Shown piece after piece: positions 52,711 to 61,762 of a DNA stretch of 64,000 nt. A program made the position numbers and the translations under genes. Source of the DNA: Priestia filamentosa (GTDB lineage Bacteria; Bacillota; Bacilli; Bacillales; Bacillaceae_H); assembly GCF_900177535.1 (NCBI RefSeq), contig NZ_FXAJ01000002.1, forward strand, positions 1,178,001-1,242,000, read 5' to 3'. Below the pieces are notes generated by a model that was not told the origin of the DNA, made no database searches, and saw nothing but the letters and a program-made list of their open reading frames with translations. Every line of letters starts with the position of its first letter. Position 1 is the stretch's first letter.

Positions 52711-54882
52711 CTATTCTGATACTCCACCTGTAAAGATTGTTGTTTTTGTATTTTTTGGCGTCACAAGTATAGGCCACCAGAAAGGACCTCCTCGCCAGCC
52801 GTTTTCTTCTTTTCCATTTTGACGAAGTAAAATCAACACAGGTGTATCAATAGCAATGCGTTTTGCAAGCATTAGTTCACTTTCTTCATTTGAAGCTGTG
52901 TCTGGCGCATCTTCATAGCGATGATTGCTTCTTATCCGGCTCATGTTACGATTTTCTCTTACAATACATAATACGTTGCCACTATATTTAGAGTTCAAAT
53001 TTTTAGAAAGGTACGTGAGACTTGAAAGAAAAGCTGCATCATCCCAACTTTCTCCTTCTTTCTCATCATGTGTTAATTTAATTTTCTGGATCACTTTTAC
53101 AGCTTCTGGGAGAGGAAACAAAAAGGGCTTTCCATCTTCTCTTTTTCTCCTTTCTATGATTTGATCAATCTCTTTTACATGTTTTGCAATATTTGATTTA
53201 TAACCTGTTTGAAATCCAACAGGCAATAGGCGCTTTAATGGTTTTAGAGCTACAGTTTTAGACAGTAAGATTTTGTTTGGATTGCAAGGAACAAGCTTTT
53301 CATCTTCATCACGTCTTATAAATACAACACCTCTTTCATGGCTCTTCTTTTCAAAAGATTCCCGTAGTGATGTATCAAATTCGTGAATTTTTTTCATCAC
53401 CTGATAAATTTCAAGCGTTGTATAAAAGCGAGTGACAGCTAAATCTTTCTTTAATCTGTAACCAAACATTCGAGAGTGCTGTAAAATGGTATCCTGCTGA
53501 AAGGTTCTTGGATTTCGTCCATAATAGAAACCAATTAAATTTTGTACGGTAATTCCACGATCTAAAATTTGCCCGCCAATAAAAATATTAAGAGGCGCTC
53601 GAAGTTTCAGCTGCCCTTTATCATCTAAAAGCTCTGATATTTCTTTTTCTGAATTTACTTTTGTCACAAGTACATAATCGTTTTTTAAGTAAAAACATGT
53701 TTCATGCTGAACATCTTGAAGCGTTGGGATTTCCCCTTTTATTCTTTCTAATGATTTTTTCAAGTTAGCATAAAGGGGCTTAATGAGTTTGTAAAGAAAA
53801 AGAGGCTGTTCAGTTGCCATTTGTTGAAGCTTCCGTTTCATCTCAGCCACAATCGTTTCTTGCCATTCGTGTGCTGCCTTTGCTTGCTCAGTATGAACGA
53901 TAAAACTGTATTTCATCTCTCTCTTTCTCATTTTCCGCTGCTGTAGCCTTCTGATAATTCCACCAACGATAAATTGAAGGAGCGCTGTACGAAGCGATTC
54001 AATCCTTTTACTTGTTAACGCTTCTTCTAGTTTGAACCGCCTTCTATCTGGTTTCTTTAAAATAGCAAGCTCATGCGATGGAATCGCTTCATAGAGATAA
54101 GAAGCAAGCGACCGTTTCCTTATGCCCTCTTCGAAATAATACTCTCCTCCAATATAGCCGTCAGATACAGGAACAAGCTCTGTGAATGAAGGCTTCACAG
54201 GTTGAAACTCCTGAATAGAGCCATTGATTTTCAATTGTTCAGGCTGAAGGTAAAGAGAATATGGTGTTGCTGTCACTTGTAAAAAGGAAATATCGTCAAC
54301 TTTCTTCCGGAACTGATCAATCTCTCCTGCGATAACTCTTATTTCATGAGCTTCTTTTTTTGTTTTTAAGAAACCGACACTCGCAAAATCTGCTTCATCA
54401 TCAATTAAGAGAATCTTTCGGTCCTGAAGAAGCGGATATTGGTCAAAAAAAGCTTTATGAAGCCTTTTTAAATTGTGAATTTCTTTCTTCACAACAAAAA
54501 TGAGCTTTTGGTTTAGTTCATATTGAATGAGATTGCCTGGAAGATTCATAATGTCATAAATTTGTATTTTATCATGAGCCTGAAATGAAGAAAATTCTTC
54601 TTTCAAACGTTCGTACGTTTGCCTTGTAAGAGCTTTTGTACCTTTTGTAAGAACAATTACAATATCATAATTGTTATCAAAAGCTAATCCTGTAATTCCA
54701 ATAAACGTTTTCGTTTTTCCGCTTTGGATCTTCCCAAGCAGCATCCCTGGCTTATTTGCCGTTGTCTTTTTATTTTTCAATCCTTTGAGCGTATTAAAAA
54801 TGCACTTCTCTGTTTCCGGGGAATAATCATTCTTCTTCAACAGTCCTTTATAGAATAGACCCCGAATAAGCTGTTCATTCAT
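52711..54882 (-). CDS. Z1-domain superfamily II helicase-like ATPase, orphan
   Basis: 723 residues. Walker A GKIQSGKT at 50-57, Walker B DDEAD at 161-165, motif III QVTATPYS at 202-209. The block GGQILDRGITVQNL...QDTILQHSRMFGYR in the 440-490 region defines the Z1 domain. Z1 ATPases are described from MORC/methyltransferase-containing restriction-like systems. Here no methyltransferase, nuclease or MORC gene is adjacent: neighbours are a CtaG operon and a phosphatase. Probably acts on nucleic acid, perhaps as a stand-alone defence gene. The start is ordinary ATG. Confidence 0.85.
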   Translation of the reverse strand: MNEQLIRGLFYKGLLKKNDYSPETEKCIFNTLKGLKNKKTTANKPGMLLGKIQSGKTKTFIGITGLAFDNNYDIVIVLTKGTKALTRQTYERLKEEFSSFQAHDKIQIYDIMNLPGNLIQYELNQKLIFVVKKEIHNLKRLHKAFFDQYPLLQDRKILLIDDEADFASVGFLKTKKEAHEIRVIAGEIDQFRKKVDDISFLQVTATPYSLYLQPEQLKINGSIQEFQPVKPSFTELVPVSDGYIGGEYYFEEGIRKRSLASYLYEAIPSHELAILKKPDRRRFKLEEALTSKRIESLRTALLQFIVGGIIRRLQQRKMRKREMKYSFIVHTEQAKAAHEWQETIVAEMKRKLQQMATEQPLFLYKLIKPLYANLKKSLERIKGEIPTLQDVQHETCFYLKNDYVLVTKVNSEKEISELLDDKGQLKLRAPLNIFIGGQILDRGITVQNLIGFYYGRNPRTFQQDTILQHSRMFGYRLKKDLAVTRFYTTLEIYQVMKKIHEFDTSLRESFEKKSHERGVVFIRRDEDEKLVPCNPNKILLSKTVALKPLKRLLPVGFQTGYKSNIAKHVKEIDQIIERRKREDGKPFLFPLPEAVKVIQKIKLTHDEKEGESWDDAAFLSSLTYLSKNLNSKYSGNVLCIVRENRNMSRIRSNHRYEDAPDTASNEESELMLAKRIAIDTPVLILLRQNGKEENGWRGGPFWWPILVTPKNTKTTIFTGGVSE

Positions 54883-55011
54883 GCTGAATCTTTTTCTCCT
54901 CTTTCATCATAGTCTTTGCTCATTGTATCACAACATCCCCTTTTTCACGTTGCACAATCTATGCCATAATAAATGAGAGAAGGCTTCATTACATATAAAG
55001 GGAGGAATATT

Positions 55012-55800
55012 GTGTTTACGGACTATCATACACATACGAACAATTCATTTGACTCAAAAGCGATCATGATGGAAACATGCCAAAAAGCGCTTGAGAACGG
55101 AGTAGAACAAATTTGCTTCACTGAACACTTCACACTAAACCCGAACATTCCAACTTATGGACATATGAAATGGGAGAAGTACAGGGAAGACATTCAAACG
55201 TGTCAAGAAGCTTTTAAAAATCAGCCTCTTCATATCTTAAAAGGAATAGAACTTTGTGAACCACATAAGTATACAGAAGAATATAAACAGCTGTTTCAAA
55301 AAGAGCACATTGATTTTATTCTTGGTTCTGTTCACAATATTAAAGATATAGGCCTTCGCAAAACGTTAGCAAAATACTCACGGCTAGAAGCATATGACCT
55401 TTATTTTAAAGAAATGCTCTTACTTGTTGAAAAAGCCGACATTGACTGTTTAGCTCATTTTGATCTTATTAAGCGCTATTCAAAAGAAGCGTTTAGTCAG
55501 GACGACTTCGAAAAATTCGAGCCTCTTATAAAGAAGATACTTTCTAAAGCCATTGAACGAGGTATTGGAATTGAAATTAATACTTCAACAGTAGAAGCAT
55601 TACAAGAACCAATGCCTTCACACTATATTTTAACTTTATATAGAGAGCTCGGCGGACGCATTTTAACCATTGGTTCGGATTCTCACTATTCAGAGCATAT
55701 TGGTCGAGGTATTAAAGAAGCGTATGCTCTTGCCAAAGAGTGTGGATTTACGGAAGTGAGTATTTTTGAAAACCGATGTGCAACATTTGTTTCTATTTAA
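55012..55800 (+). CDS. PHP-family histidinol-phosphatase-like hydrolase
   Basis: 262 residues from the GTG at 55012, where AAAGGGAGG is 6 nt upstream; the longer frame would start inside that leader. DYHTHTNNSFDS at the start, CFTEHF, GIELCEP, GSVHNI, LAHFDLIKRY and GSDSH are the metal-ligand motifs of the PHP domain as in HisJ/HisK. It probably removes phosphate from histidinol phosphate or a related substrate. No his operon is nearby. Single gene with a terminator. Confidence 0.87.
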   Translation: MFTDYHTHTNNSFDSKAIMMETCQKALENGVEQICFTEHFTLNPNIPTYGHMKWEKYREDIQTCQEAFKNQPLHILKGIELCEPHKYTEEYKQLFQKEHIDFILGSVHNIKDIGLRKTLAKYSRLEAYDLYFKEMLLLVEKADIDCLAHFDLIKRYSKEAFSQDDFEKFEPLIKKILSKAIERGIGIEINTSTVEALQEPMPSHYILTLYRELGGRILTIGSDSHYSEHIGRGIKEAYALAKECGFTEVSIFENRCATFVSI

Positions 55801-55836
55801 AAAAGCAGGCTTTCCTTGACGGAAGCCTGCTTTTTT
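55801..55836. terminator. Terminator after the PHP gene
   Basis: AAGCAGGCTTTCC and GGAAGCCTGCTT around TTGAC with one bulge, then T-run. Confidence 0.85.
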
Positions 55837-55850
55837 ATAAATCTTTTTCT

Positions 55851-56777
55851 TTAAAACGCTTCTTTTAAAGATTCTGCTCCTTCTTTCAACGCTTCTCTTG
55901 CTTCTGGAACAAATTCAATAAAATTAGCAAAACCATGAATCAAATCATCATAATTTTTATAAAAAACAGGAACATCATTTTCTCTTAGCTTTTCTGCATA
56001 AAGCACGCCAGAATCACGAAGTGGATCATATTGAGCAGTAAGGATTGTTGCAGGAGGAAGATTTGCTAAATCTTCTGCAAGCACAGGGGATGCATACGGA
56101 TGTTTCCAATCTTCTTGCTTATTTACATAATGTTCTCCAAACCATTCCATAAGCTCACGGGTGAGAAAATAGCCTTCGCTGTTTTCTTTCATTGAGGGAA
56201 GCTCATAATCACGACCTGTTGATGGATACAGTAAAAACTGATGGATAATGCTTGGCCCTTTTTTTTCTTTAGCGATCATACTTGTAACTGCAGCTAAATT
56301 TCCTCCTGCGCTGTCGCCTCCAACTGCAATTCGATTAGCATCAATATCAAATTCCTCCCCATGATCGCTAATATATACAAGAGCGTCATATGCATCGTGA
56401 ACACCAGCAGGGAATTTATGTTCAGGAGCTAATCGGTAGTCCACCGAAATGACCGTACATTGCGCCATATTTACAATCGCTCTGCACACGCCATCATGAC
56501 TATCAATATTTCCTAACACCCAACCTCCTCCATGGTAGTAAACAAGCGCAGGGAACTTTCCATTTCCTTCTGGCTTGTAGACTCTTACTCGAATATCTCG
56601 ATCTTTTAATGGAAGCATCTTATCTTCTACTGCTCCTACTCGTTCAACAGTTGTCGGAGCTTGGCTCATTTGTTCTTGAAGCGCTCTATATTCTTTAGGA
56701 GTAATCGTTTTCAAATCTAGTTTTGGCATACTATTCATCTGATCAAGCATCATTTTAATTTTAGGATTTAAAGACAA
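55851..56777 (-). CDS. Alpha/beta hydrolase of the hormone-sensitive lipase family
   Basis: 308 residues from the TTG at 56775-56777, placed 8 nt after AAAGGTGG; the GTG four codons upstream abuts the ribosome site. HGGGW is the oxyanion hole, GDSAGGN the nucleophile elbow, and Asp and His lie in AQYDPLRD and LIHGFANF. A short-chain esterase or lipase. Monocistronic between two terminators. Confidence 0.87.
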   Translation of the reverse strand: MSLNPKIKMMLDQMNSMPKLDLKTITPKEYRALQEQMSQAPTTVERVGAVEDKMLPLKDRDIRVRVYKPEGNGKFPALVYYHGGGWVLGNIDSHDGVCRAIVNMAQCTVISVDYRLAPEHKFPAGVHDAYDALVYISDHGEEFDIDANRIAVGGDSAGGNLAAVTSMIAKEKKGPSIIHQFLLYPSTGRDYELPSMKENSEGYFLTRELMEWFGEHYVNKQEDWKHPYASPVLAEDLANLPPATILTAQYDPLRDSGVLYAEKLRENDVPVFYKNYDDLIHGFANFIEFVPEAREALKEGAESLKEAF

Positions 56778-56867
56778 CCAAAAAACCACCTTTCTTATAT
56801 CATTTACTACTTTTAGTATACCCTCCTTTTATAGATAGTTCAGCTTTAAAGCTTATCTCAATAGGCT

Positions 56868-56899
56868 AAAAAGAGCTATCAGTCTCGATAGCTCTTTTT
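56868..56899. terminator. Bidirectional terminator
   Basis: AAAAAGAGCTATC, AGTCTC loop, GATAGCTCTTTTT. It ends the PEBP gene on the minus strand. Confidence 0.88.
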
Positions 56900-56902
56900 C
56901 CT

Positions 56903-57415
56903 CTATGCTCGTCCAACAACTGCAATTGTTTTTTCTTCGATTACATGACCTTCAATTGCTCTATAAAATTCATTAAGATAATAGCCGTCTCTTAAATTAA
57001 GCTCTGTGTCTAGCGCATATACAACAAGTGTATAGTCATGATCTTTATCAGGAGGTGTTGGGCCCCCGTACTGCTGTGTAATTTTTGGGTCTTTATGGCC
57101 TGCTACTGGGGAAGCATAGCTTGTGTTCCCTTGAACAAATGGAAACGGCTTTTCATCACTTGCATTTTCCGGAAGCTCTTTAACCTCCGCTGGAATATTC
57201 GCTACAAGCCAATGAATCCATGCAAAATTACAAACTGGTACTGAATCATAATCAATAAGAGTTAACGCTAAACTTTTAGCATTTTCAGGCACATTTTCAA
57301 ATGAAATTGGAAAAGAAACGTATGGAACACCATCTCTTAAATATTCTTCTGAAGCTTGCTTTCCATACTTGTCTGCTAAAGAACCGTTTTCCGTCGTTAC
57401 GTGAACTTTCATCAT
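56903..57415 (-). CDS. YbhB/YbcL (PEBP-family) protein
   Basis: 170 residues, phosphatidylethanolamine-binding-protein fold. It shows LALTLIDYDSVPVCNFAWIHWLVANIP and the second motif YGGPTPPDKDHDYTLVVYALD. The anion-pocket residues appear intact. Bacterial family members have no settled role. A GAGGG site lies upstream of a double ATG. Confidence 0.87.
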   Translation of the reverse strand: MMKVHVTTENGSLADKYGKQASEEYLRDGVPYVSFPISFENVPENAKSLALTLIDYDSVPVCNFAWIHWLVANIPAEVKELPENASDEKPFPFVQGNTSYASPVAGHKDPKITQQYGGPTPPDKDHDYTLVVYALDTELNLRDGYYLNEFYRAIEGHVIEEKTIAVVGRA

Positions 57416-57508
57416 AAATCATCCCTCATCTCTATTTAATACCCAATTTTGGATATATCTATGATAACTTATCTTTATAAATTCGCGCAATTTTTAGATA
57501 CTTTCATT

Positions 57509-57963
57509 TTACTTTGTTGGTTTATATGTAACGATTTCCTCTCCTCTTTGAGACTGACCGTTTTTCACACACGAATATGTAACATATAAAATAGTATCCT
57601 TACTCTCTTCAAGCTTTCCAACATATAATCTGACAGATTTATAGTTTGTATTTTCGTCTACATTGCTTACATCTGCCTCTCCCTCTTGCAGTTTGTAAAC
57701 ATGTCCAGACCAAGGACCTGTGTTACTTGCTGCTCCGAAGCTTCTATTATTCCACCATAAGGGAGCATTCCATACTTCGTTGTAACCCTATTATCCTTTA
57801 AATTAAATGTTACCTTATCAAAGGAAGTTGTTCCACTCGCTTTTAATGTTAACTTATCTTTATCTCTTGTAACCTTAATACTTGTATTTTTTCCTTTTAC
57901 CATTTTCATATCGCTCTGTGAATCTAGGAAAGTTTTATGCTCATCTTCTAAAATCCTTAACAA
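57509..57963 (-). pseudogene. Frameshifted gene remnant of unknown family
   Basis: The minus strand codes a protein-like N-terminal part in one frame (57963 down to about 57790). It then clearly continues in another frame through a stretch containing WNAPLWWNNRSFG and SGHVYKLQEGEADVSN to the stop at 57509. The switch lies near 57782-57795 and needs a one-base deletion or two-base insertion. In-frame TAG just before the first codon and lack of a ribosome site suggest the 5' end is lost as well. Original function unknown. Confidence 0.65.
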
Positions 57964-58155
57964 CTATAGTTTAACAAAAAACTTTCTAAATAAGGAAAAA
58001 GAATTAATCCTAGTTCTTTAGTCTCTAAATTTAGAAACTAAAAGAGAATCTATATTCAACACTTTTTCTTCTTTGCTTTTTTACTATAATAGAGAGAAAG
58101 AGAGAAATATGGTATTCTACTTTTATTCTCTCACTTTAAAAAGGAGTTTTTTAAC

Positions 58156-58461
58156 ATGAATTCAAAAGAGATGGAACAAAAAATTATTCAAAATTATCAA
58201 AAAGACGAAGAAATGATGATTCTTGTTTTTGCACAATGGTGCGTTAACCATGATTTAGATCCTTTTGAGCTATATATACGCGCATACCCTAATCAAAGGG
58301 AGAATGCTGCATTAAAACACGCACTCTCCCTTACTGTACCAAAGGATGAAGCTGGGGAAGTTGGGGATAGCACGCTTTTAGGTGTTTTGTCCCTATTTGG
58401 AAATGATGATTTAGCATTTGTGGTAACTGAAGAAATGAAAAAAATGAAAGAGAAAAACTAA
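58156..58461 (+). CDS. Small conserved-looking protein, unknown (101 aa)
   Basis: 101 residues with AAAAAGGAG 8 nt before the ATG. Mostly helical with acidic and basic patches; features FAQWCVNHDLDPFELYIRAYP and LSLFGNDDLAFVV. No membrane segment or known motif. Followed by the superoxide dismutase gene 63 nt later on the same strand, so possibly co-transcribed. Confidence 0.75.
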   Translation: MNSKEMEQKIIQNYQKDEEMMILVFAQWCVNHDLDPFELYIRAYPNQRENAALKHALSLTVPKDEAGEVGDSTLLGVLSLFGNDDLAFVVTEEMKKMKEKN

Positions 58462-58524
58462 CGAACCTTTTTTTCCTCCTCTACATATAGTGACCACAAC
58501 GATGTAGAAGGAGGCTTATGTACT

Positions 58525-59487
58525 ATGGATAGTGAGACAAAGGACTATAAAACATACTTAGAAGACTGGGCTAACGATTTATACAGCCATTGGGACTCTC
58601 TTTCCTCTCACCGAAAAAATGAAGAAGAATGGCACCAAAAGTGGAATGAATTTGCTCATCTTTTAGAAGAAAATCATGATCAAGATATGCCATATGCTTG
58701 TTTTGAACGAGCAAAGGAGCTTTACCTTTTGTGGGAAGACGCCTATGAAGAGAACGAGCGGGATGAAGAAATTCATCACGAGGAAGAGAACCACCAAGAT
58801 GAAGAGGGTCACCGAGACGAAGTAAATCATCATGGTGAAAAGTCTCGCCCTGCTTTTAATCCTGTACCGATTGGAGGACATACTTTACCTCCTTTACCAT
58901 ATCCGTATGAAGCACTTGAGCCTTATATTGACCGCGAAACAATGAGGCTTCATCATGACAAACATCATCAAACATATGTTGATGGGTTGAACAAAGCAGA
59001 GAAAGAAATGAAAAAAGCGCGAAGCAATGGAGATTTTACGCTTATTGCCCATTGGGAACGAGAAGCCGCTTTTCACGGTGCTGGACATTATCTTCATACG
59101 CTGTTTTGGAATGTAATGAGTCCAAATGGTGGAGGAAAACCAAGAGGTGAAATACGAAAAGCGATTGATAGCACATTTGGAGGATTTGAACGATTTAAAC
59201 AACAGTTTACAGAAGCCGCAAACAAAGTAGAAGGATCTGGATGGGGTGTTTTAGTATGGGCTCCCCGTGCTCATCGTGTGGAGATTTTACAAGCTGAAAA
59301 ACACCAAAACTTAAGTCAATACGATGTTATCCCTCTTCTAGCTCTCGATGTATGGGAGCATTCTTATTATTTGAAATATCAAAATGACCGCAAGAAGTAT
59401 ATTGAGAACTGGTGGAATGTTGTCAATTGGGCACATGTTGAAGAACGTTATCGTGAAGCAATGAAAGTGAAATGGAAGCCATTTTAA
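58525..59487 (+). CDS. sodF: Fe/Mn superoxide dismutase with long N-terminal extension (SodF-like)
   Basis: 320 residues against about 200 for the core enzyme. Residues 1-110 are an extension: a Trp-containing helical part, then a His/Glu/Asp-rich run around EEIHHEEENHQDEEGH. The SOD domain (about 115-320) has all metal ligands, with His in HHDKHHQTYV and in FHGAGHYLHTLFW, and Asp and His in LALDVWEHSYY. B. subtilis SodF is also longer than usual. It converts superoxide to peroxide and oxygen; the acidic/His stretch may bind metal. Confidence 0.88.
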   Translation: MDSETKDYKTYLEDWANDLYSHWDSLSSHRKNEEEWHQKWNEFAHLLEENHDQDMPYACFERAKELYLLWEDAYEENERDEEIHHEEENHQDEEGHRDEVNHHGEKSRPAFNPVPIGGHTLPPLPYPYEALEPYIDRETMRLHHDKHHQTYVDGLNKAEKEMKKARSNGDFTLIAHWEREAAFHGAGHYLHTLFWNVMSPNGGGKPRGEIRKAIDSTFGGFERFKQQFTEAANKVEGSGWGVLVWAPRAHRVEILQAEKHQNLSQYDVIPLLALDVWEHSYYLKYQNDRKKYIENWWNVVNWAHVEERYREAMKVKWKPF

Positions 59488-59610
59488 TATAATATAAATA
59501 TCGCTCTTTTTTAGTTGTGGAACATCTTGCCTTGGGGTATAATGAGACTATCTCTTACAATGGAAATGTGAACAACAGATTCATTCCTCATAAAAAGGAG
59601 CGATATGTTT

Positions 59611-59715
59611 ATGAATATTACGATTTATTATGGAAGTCACGATGATAAAACATTACATACAATGGACTGTTTTGTAGAAGATGAAACAGATGATGAAGGT
59701 TCAAACCTTGCATAA
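59611..59715 (+). CDS. 34-aa acidic small protein
   Basis: ATG at 59611 with AAGGAG 10 nt upstream, TAA at 59713, and a strong terminator three bases later. That trio makes a real gene likely despite its size. The product (start MNITIYYGSHDD, end DETDDEGSNLA) is acidic with one Cys and no membrane segment. An ATG two codons earlier is closer to the ribosome site than usual. Function unknown. Confidence 0.6.
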   Translation: MNITIYYGSHDDKTLHTMDCFVEDETDDEGSNLA

Positions 59716-59717
59716 TC

Positions 59718-59750
59718 AAAGCATTGATGATACTGATCAATGCTTTTTTT
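59718..59750 (+). terminator. Terminator of the 34-aa gene
   Basis: AAAGCATTGAT, 7-nt loop, ATCAATGC, then seven T. Confidence 0.88.
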
Positions 59751-59902
59751 GTTGCTCTTTTTATTATACTGGATGAAAAATAAGAGAAAATCTTCCTTCT
59801 CTCTCAATTTTCCCTCTTCTTTTTCTTTACTTTTAGAGAAAAGTGCTGTAATATAGGGGTATAGAACATCTGTTCGTGTTACTAATGCAAGGAGCTGAGC
59901 TT

Positions 59903-60595
59903 ATGGCAAGAATGACAAAACATAGTCGTAAAAAAACCTCTTCCCCTACTCTTTCAAATACTGGTTTCATTGGGGCAACGTTCACAGACTTAGATGATTT
60001 AACGAAATACGAATACTACTTCTCTCGTAAAAAGCTGCAAATTACACATCACGTGCTTGATGGGCTATTGCAAGGAAGCAGCATTTTATTTTCGCAGCAC
60101 GGTATTCCTGCGCACATCTCCTGCATCTATTTACCAAAACAAAAGAAAATTGGTCTTGTTTTATCTAAGAAACCCTTCCGCCGGAAAGAAGGAAAAAGTT
60201 ATTTTATTAACTACCTACGTGAAGTTGGACATTTAAATGAGGATGAAAAAATAAAAGAACATGAAATTTTTAATACAGGCTTTATTGGCGTCATCTTTGC
60301 AGATCTCTCTAAAGTCGAACGTTTTACATTTCAATTTGAGTTAGAACTTCTTTCTCAATTTTTAAAAGGCTTAATCATTCCTGCAAAAGAGCTTTTCCTT
60401 CGCCATAACATTCAAGCTTATATCTCTTCTGTTGAGCTTACTAATGAAGGGAAAATTGGTTTCGTTCTTTCAAAGAAACCATATGATGAAAGAAAGGAAG
60501 CAGACCTTTATTTCATTGAATACTTAAAAGAACGTGGATTATATGAAGACGAAGAAGAATTTATTCCTATACATAGTGAAAAGACTCTTTTTTAA
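59903..60595 (+). CDS. Unknown protein made of two tandem copies of one domain
   Basis: 230 residues from the ATG at 59903, with AAGGAG 8 nt upstream. After a basic N-terminus, residues about 19-111 and 124-214 are repeats of each other. Both begin NTGFIG, keep AxISxxxLxxxxKIGxVLSKKP, and end in YFIxYLxExG. Roughly a third of positions match by eye. It looks like an internal gene duplication. No membrane segment or known motif. The stop codon lies in the loop of the terminator. Confidence 0.75.
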   Translation: MARMTKHSRKKTSSPTLSNTGFIGATFTDLDDLTKYEYYFSRKKLQITHHVLDGLLQGSSILFSQHGIPAHISCIYLPKQKKIGLVLSKKPFRRKEGKSYFINYLREVGHLNEDEKIKEHEIFNTGFIGVIFADLSKVERFTFQFELELLSQFLKGLIIPAKELFLRHNIQAYISSVELTNEGKIGFVLSKKPYDERKEADLYFIEYLKERGLYEDEEEFIPIHSEKTLF

Positions 60596-60612
60596 AAAAG
60601 AGTCTTTTTTAT
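60579..60612 (+). terminator. Terminator overlapping the stop codon
   Basis: AAAAGACTCTTT (60579-60590) and AAAGAGTCTTTT (60597-60608) around TTTAAA, which contains the TAA, then T. Confidence 0.85.
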
Positions 60613-60701
60613 AGGACTAGCCAGAATGTTTTTACTTTTTTTCTTTCCTTATCTCTTTATTGACGAAACGTGCGCCCTCTTGTATTATTTTTTAGTATTA
60701 C

Positions 60702-60737
60702 CGTGGTTCGTAACCCTCCCACGCTAAAAAACTAAGG
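60702..60737 (+). ncRNA. preQ1-I riboswitch
   Basis: P1 stem CGTGG (60702-60706) with CCACG (60719-60723), loop beginning TTCGTAACCC, and the A-rich tail CTAAAAAACTAAGG that forms the pseudoknot. This matches the compact class I preQ1 aptamer. The tail runs into the AAGGAG of the next gene, so control is translational: preQ1 hides the ribosome site. Confidence 0.92.
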
Positions 60738-60749
60738 AGAAATAAATTG

Positions 60750-61238
60750 ATGAATATTAGAACAATAAGTATTAACGCCCTTGTAGCGGCTTTATATATT
60801 GCCGTATCTCTTTTAATTCAGCCATTTGGCTTTACGAACATTCAGTTTAGACTTTCTGAGATGTTTAATCATCTTGTTGTATTTAACAAGAAGTTCATTT
60901 TTGGTATCGTCATTGGAGTTTTCTTAACAAATTTACTATTCTCACCGCTTGGAGCATATGATCTTGTATTTGGCGTTCTTCAATCTCTTATAGCTCTACT
61001 TGTTACAATTGGAGTAGGCCGCTATATAAAGAACTTATGGGCTCGTATGATGATGAATACAGCTATTTTTACAGTAACAATGTTTATTATCGCCTTTGAG
61101 CTGCACTTAGCATTAGGACTTCCCTTCCTTTTCACATGGCTCACAACTGCTGTTGGTGAATTCGTTGTGATGTTTATCGGCGCTTTTATCATGATGGCTT
61201 TAGATAAAAAATTATCTTTCAAAACGCTCTTGAATTAA
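60750..61238 (+). CDS. queT: QueT-family queuosine-precursor transporter
   Basis: 162 residues, five or six membrane segments. The block IQPFGFTNIQFRLSEMFNHLVVFNKKF is the QueT signature, and the preQ1 riboswitch directly upstream confirms the link to queuosine precursor (preQ0/preQ1) uptake through an ECF transporter. I chose the ATG at 60750 over the TTG one codon earlier. Confidence 0.92.
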   Translation: MNIRTISINALVAALYIAVSLLIQPFGFTNIQFRLSEMFNHLVVFNKKFIFGIVIGVFLTNLLFSPLGAYDLVFGVLQSLIALLVTIGVGRYIKNLWARMMMNTAIFTVTMFIIAFELHLALGLPFLFTWLTTAVGEFVVMFIGAFIMMALDKKLSFKTLLN

Positions 61239-61250
61239 AAGAGAAAAAGC

Positions 61251-61285
61251 AAAAGGCTTCCTTATGACAGGAAGCCTTTTTATTA
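61251..61285 (+). terminator. Terminator of queT
   Basis: AAAAGGCTTCC, TTATGACA loop, GGAAGCCTTTT followed by T. Confidence 0.88.
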
Positions 61286-61377
61286 TGAGAACCATTATAT
61301 AAAGTCCTCACAAGATTAATTAATGCGCATAAACTAGGATTGTGATATTCAACTATATGTGAAAGGATATAATTACT

Positions 61378-61599
61378 GTGTATCCTCTTTATACTACCTC
61401 CCATCATCTCAAACAAGAAACTTTATTAAAGGTTAACCCATGGGTACAATATGGTTTAAATGAAGCTCAAAAAACATCTATCCCTCATGCAATGATGGAA
61501 ATAGCAGCTATCACTTATTTGATGGGTAAAGGATATGATGCACGAATAGCACATCAAATTGTCGAGTCATGGGAAATTAATGAAACCTTTTATCTGTAA
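61378..61599 (+). CDS. Small protein of unknown function (73 aa)
   Basis: 73 residues from a GTG with AAAGGA about 11 nt upstream. Soluble, helical in the second half (PHAMMEIAAITYLMGKGYDARIAHQIVESWE). No known family. A terminator follows at 61679. Confidence 0.6.
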   Translation: MYPLYTTSHHLKQETLLKVNPWVQYGLNEAQKTSIPHAMMEIAAITYLMGKGYDARIAHQIVESWEINETFYL

Positions 61600-61678
61600 T
61601 AAATGAACAGATAAATGATTATGTTAAGAATCCTGTTCAATATGTGAATTATAAATACACAAAAAGAGCAAAAAAAAA

Positions 61679-61708
61679 ACGACTTTTTAAAAGAAAAGGT
61701 CGTTTTTC
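61679..61708. terminator. Terminator between convergent genes
   Basis: AACGAC and GTCGTT arms with inner T/A pairs, A-run on one side and T-run on the other. Confidence 0.7.
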
Positions 61709-61762
61709 TTATCAACAGATTAAATATTAGAGGTTAGGTACCTAAAGGGTGCCTAATCTTGT

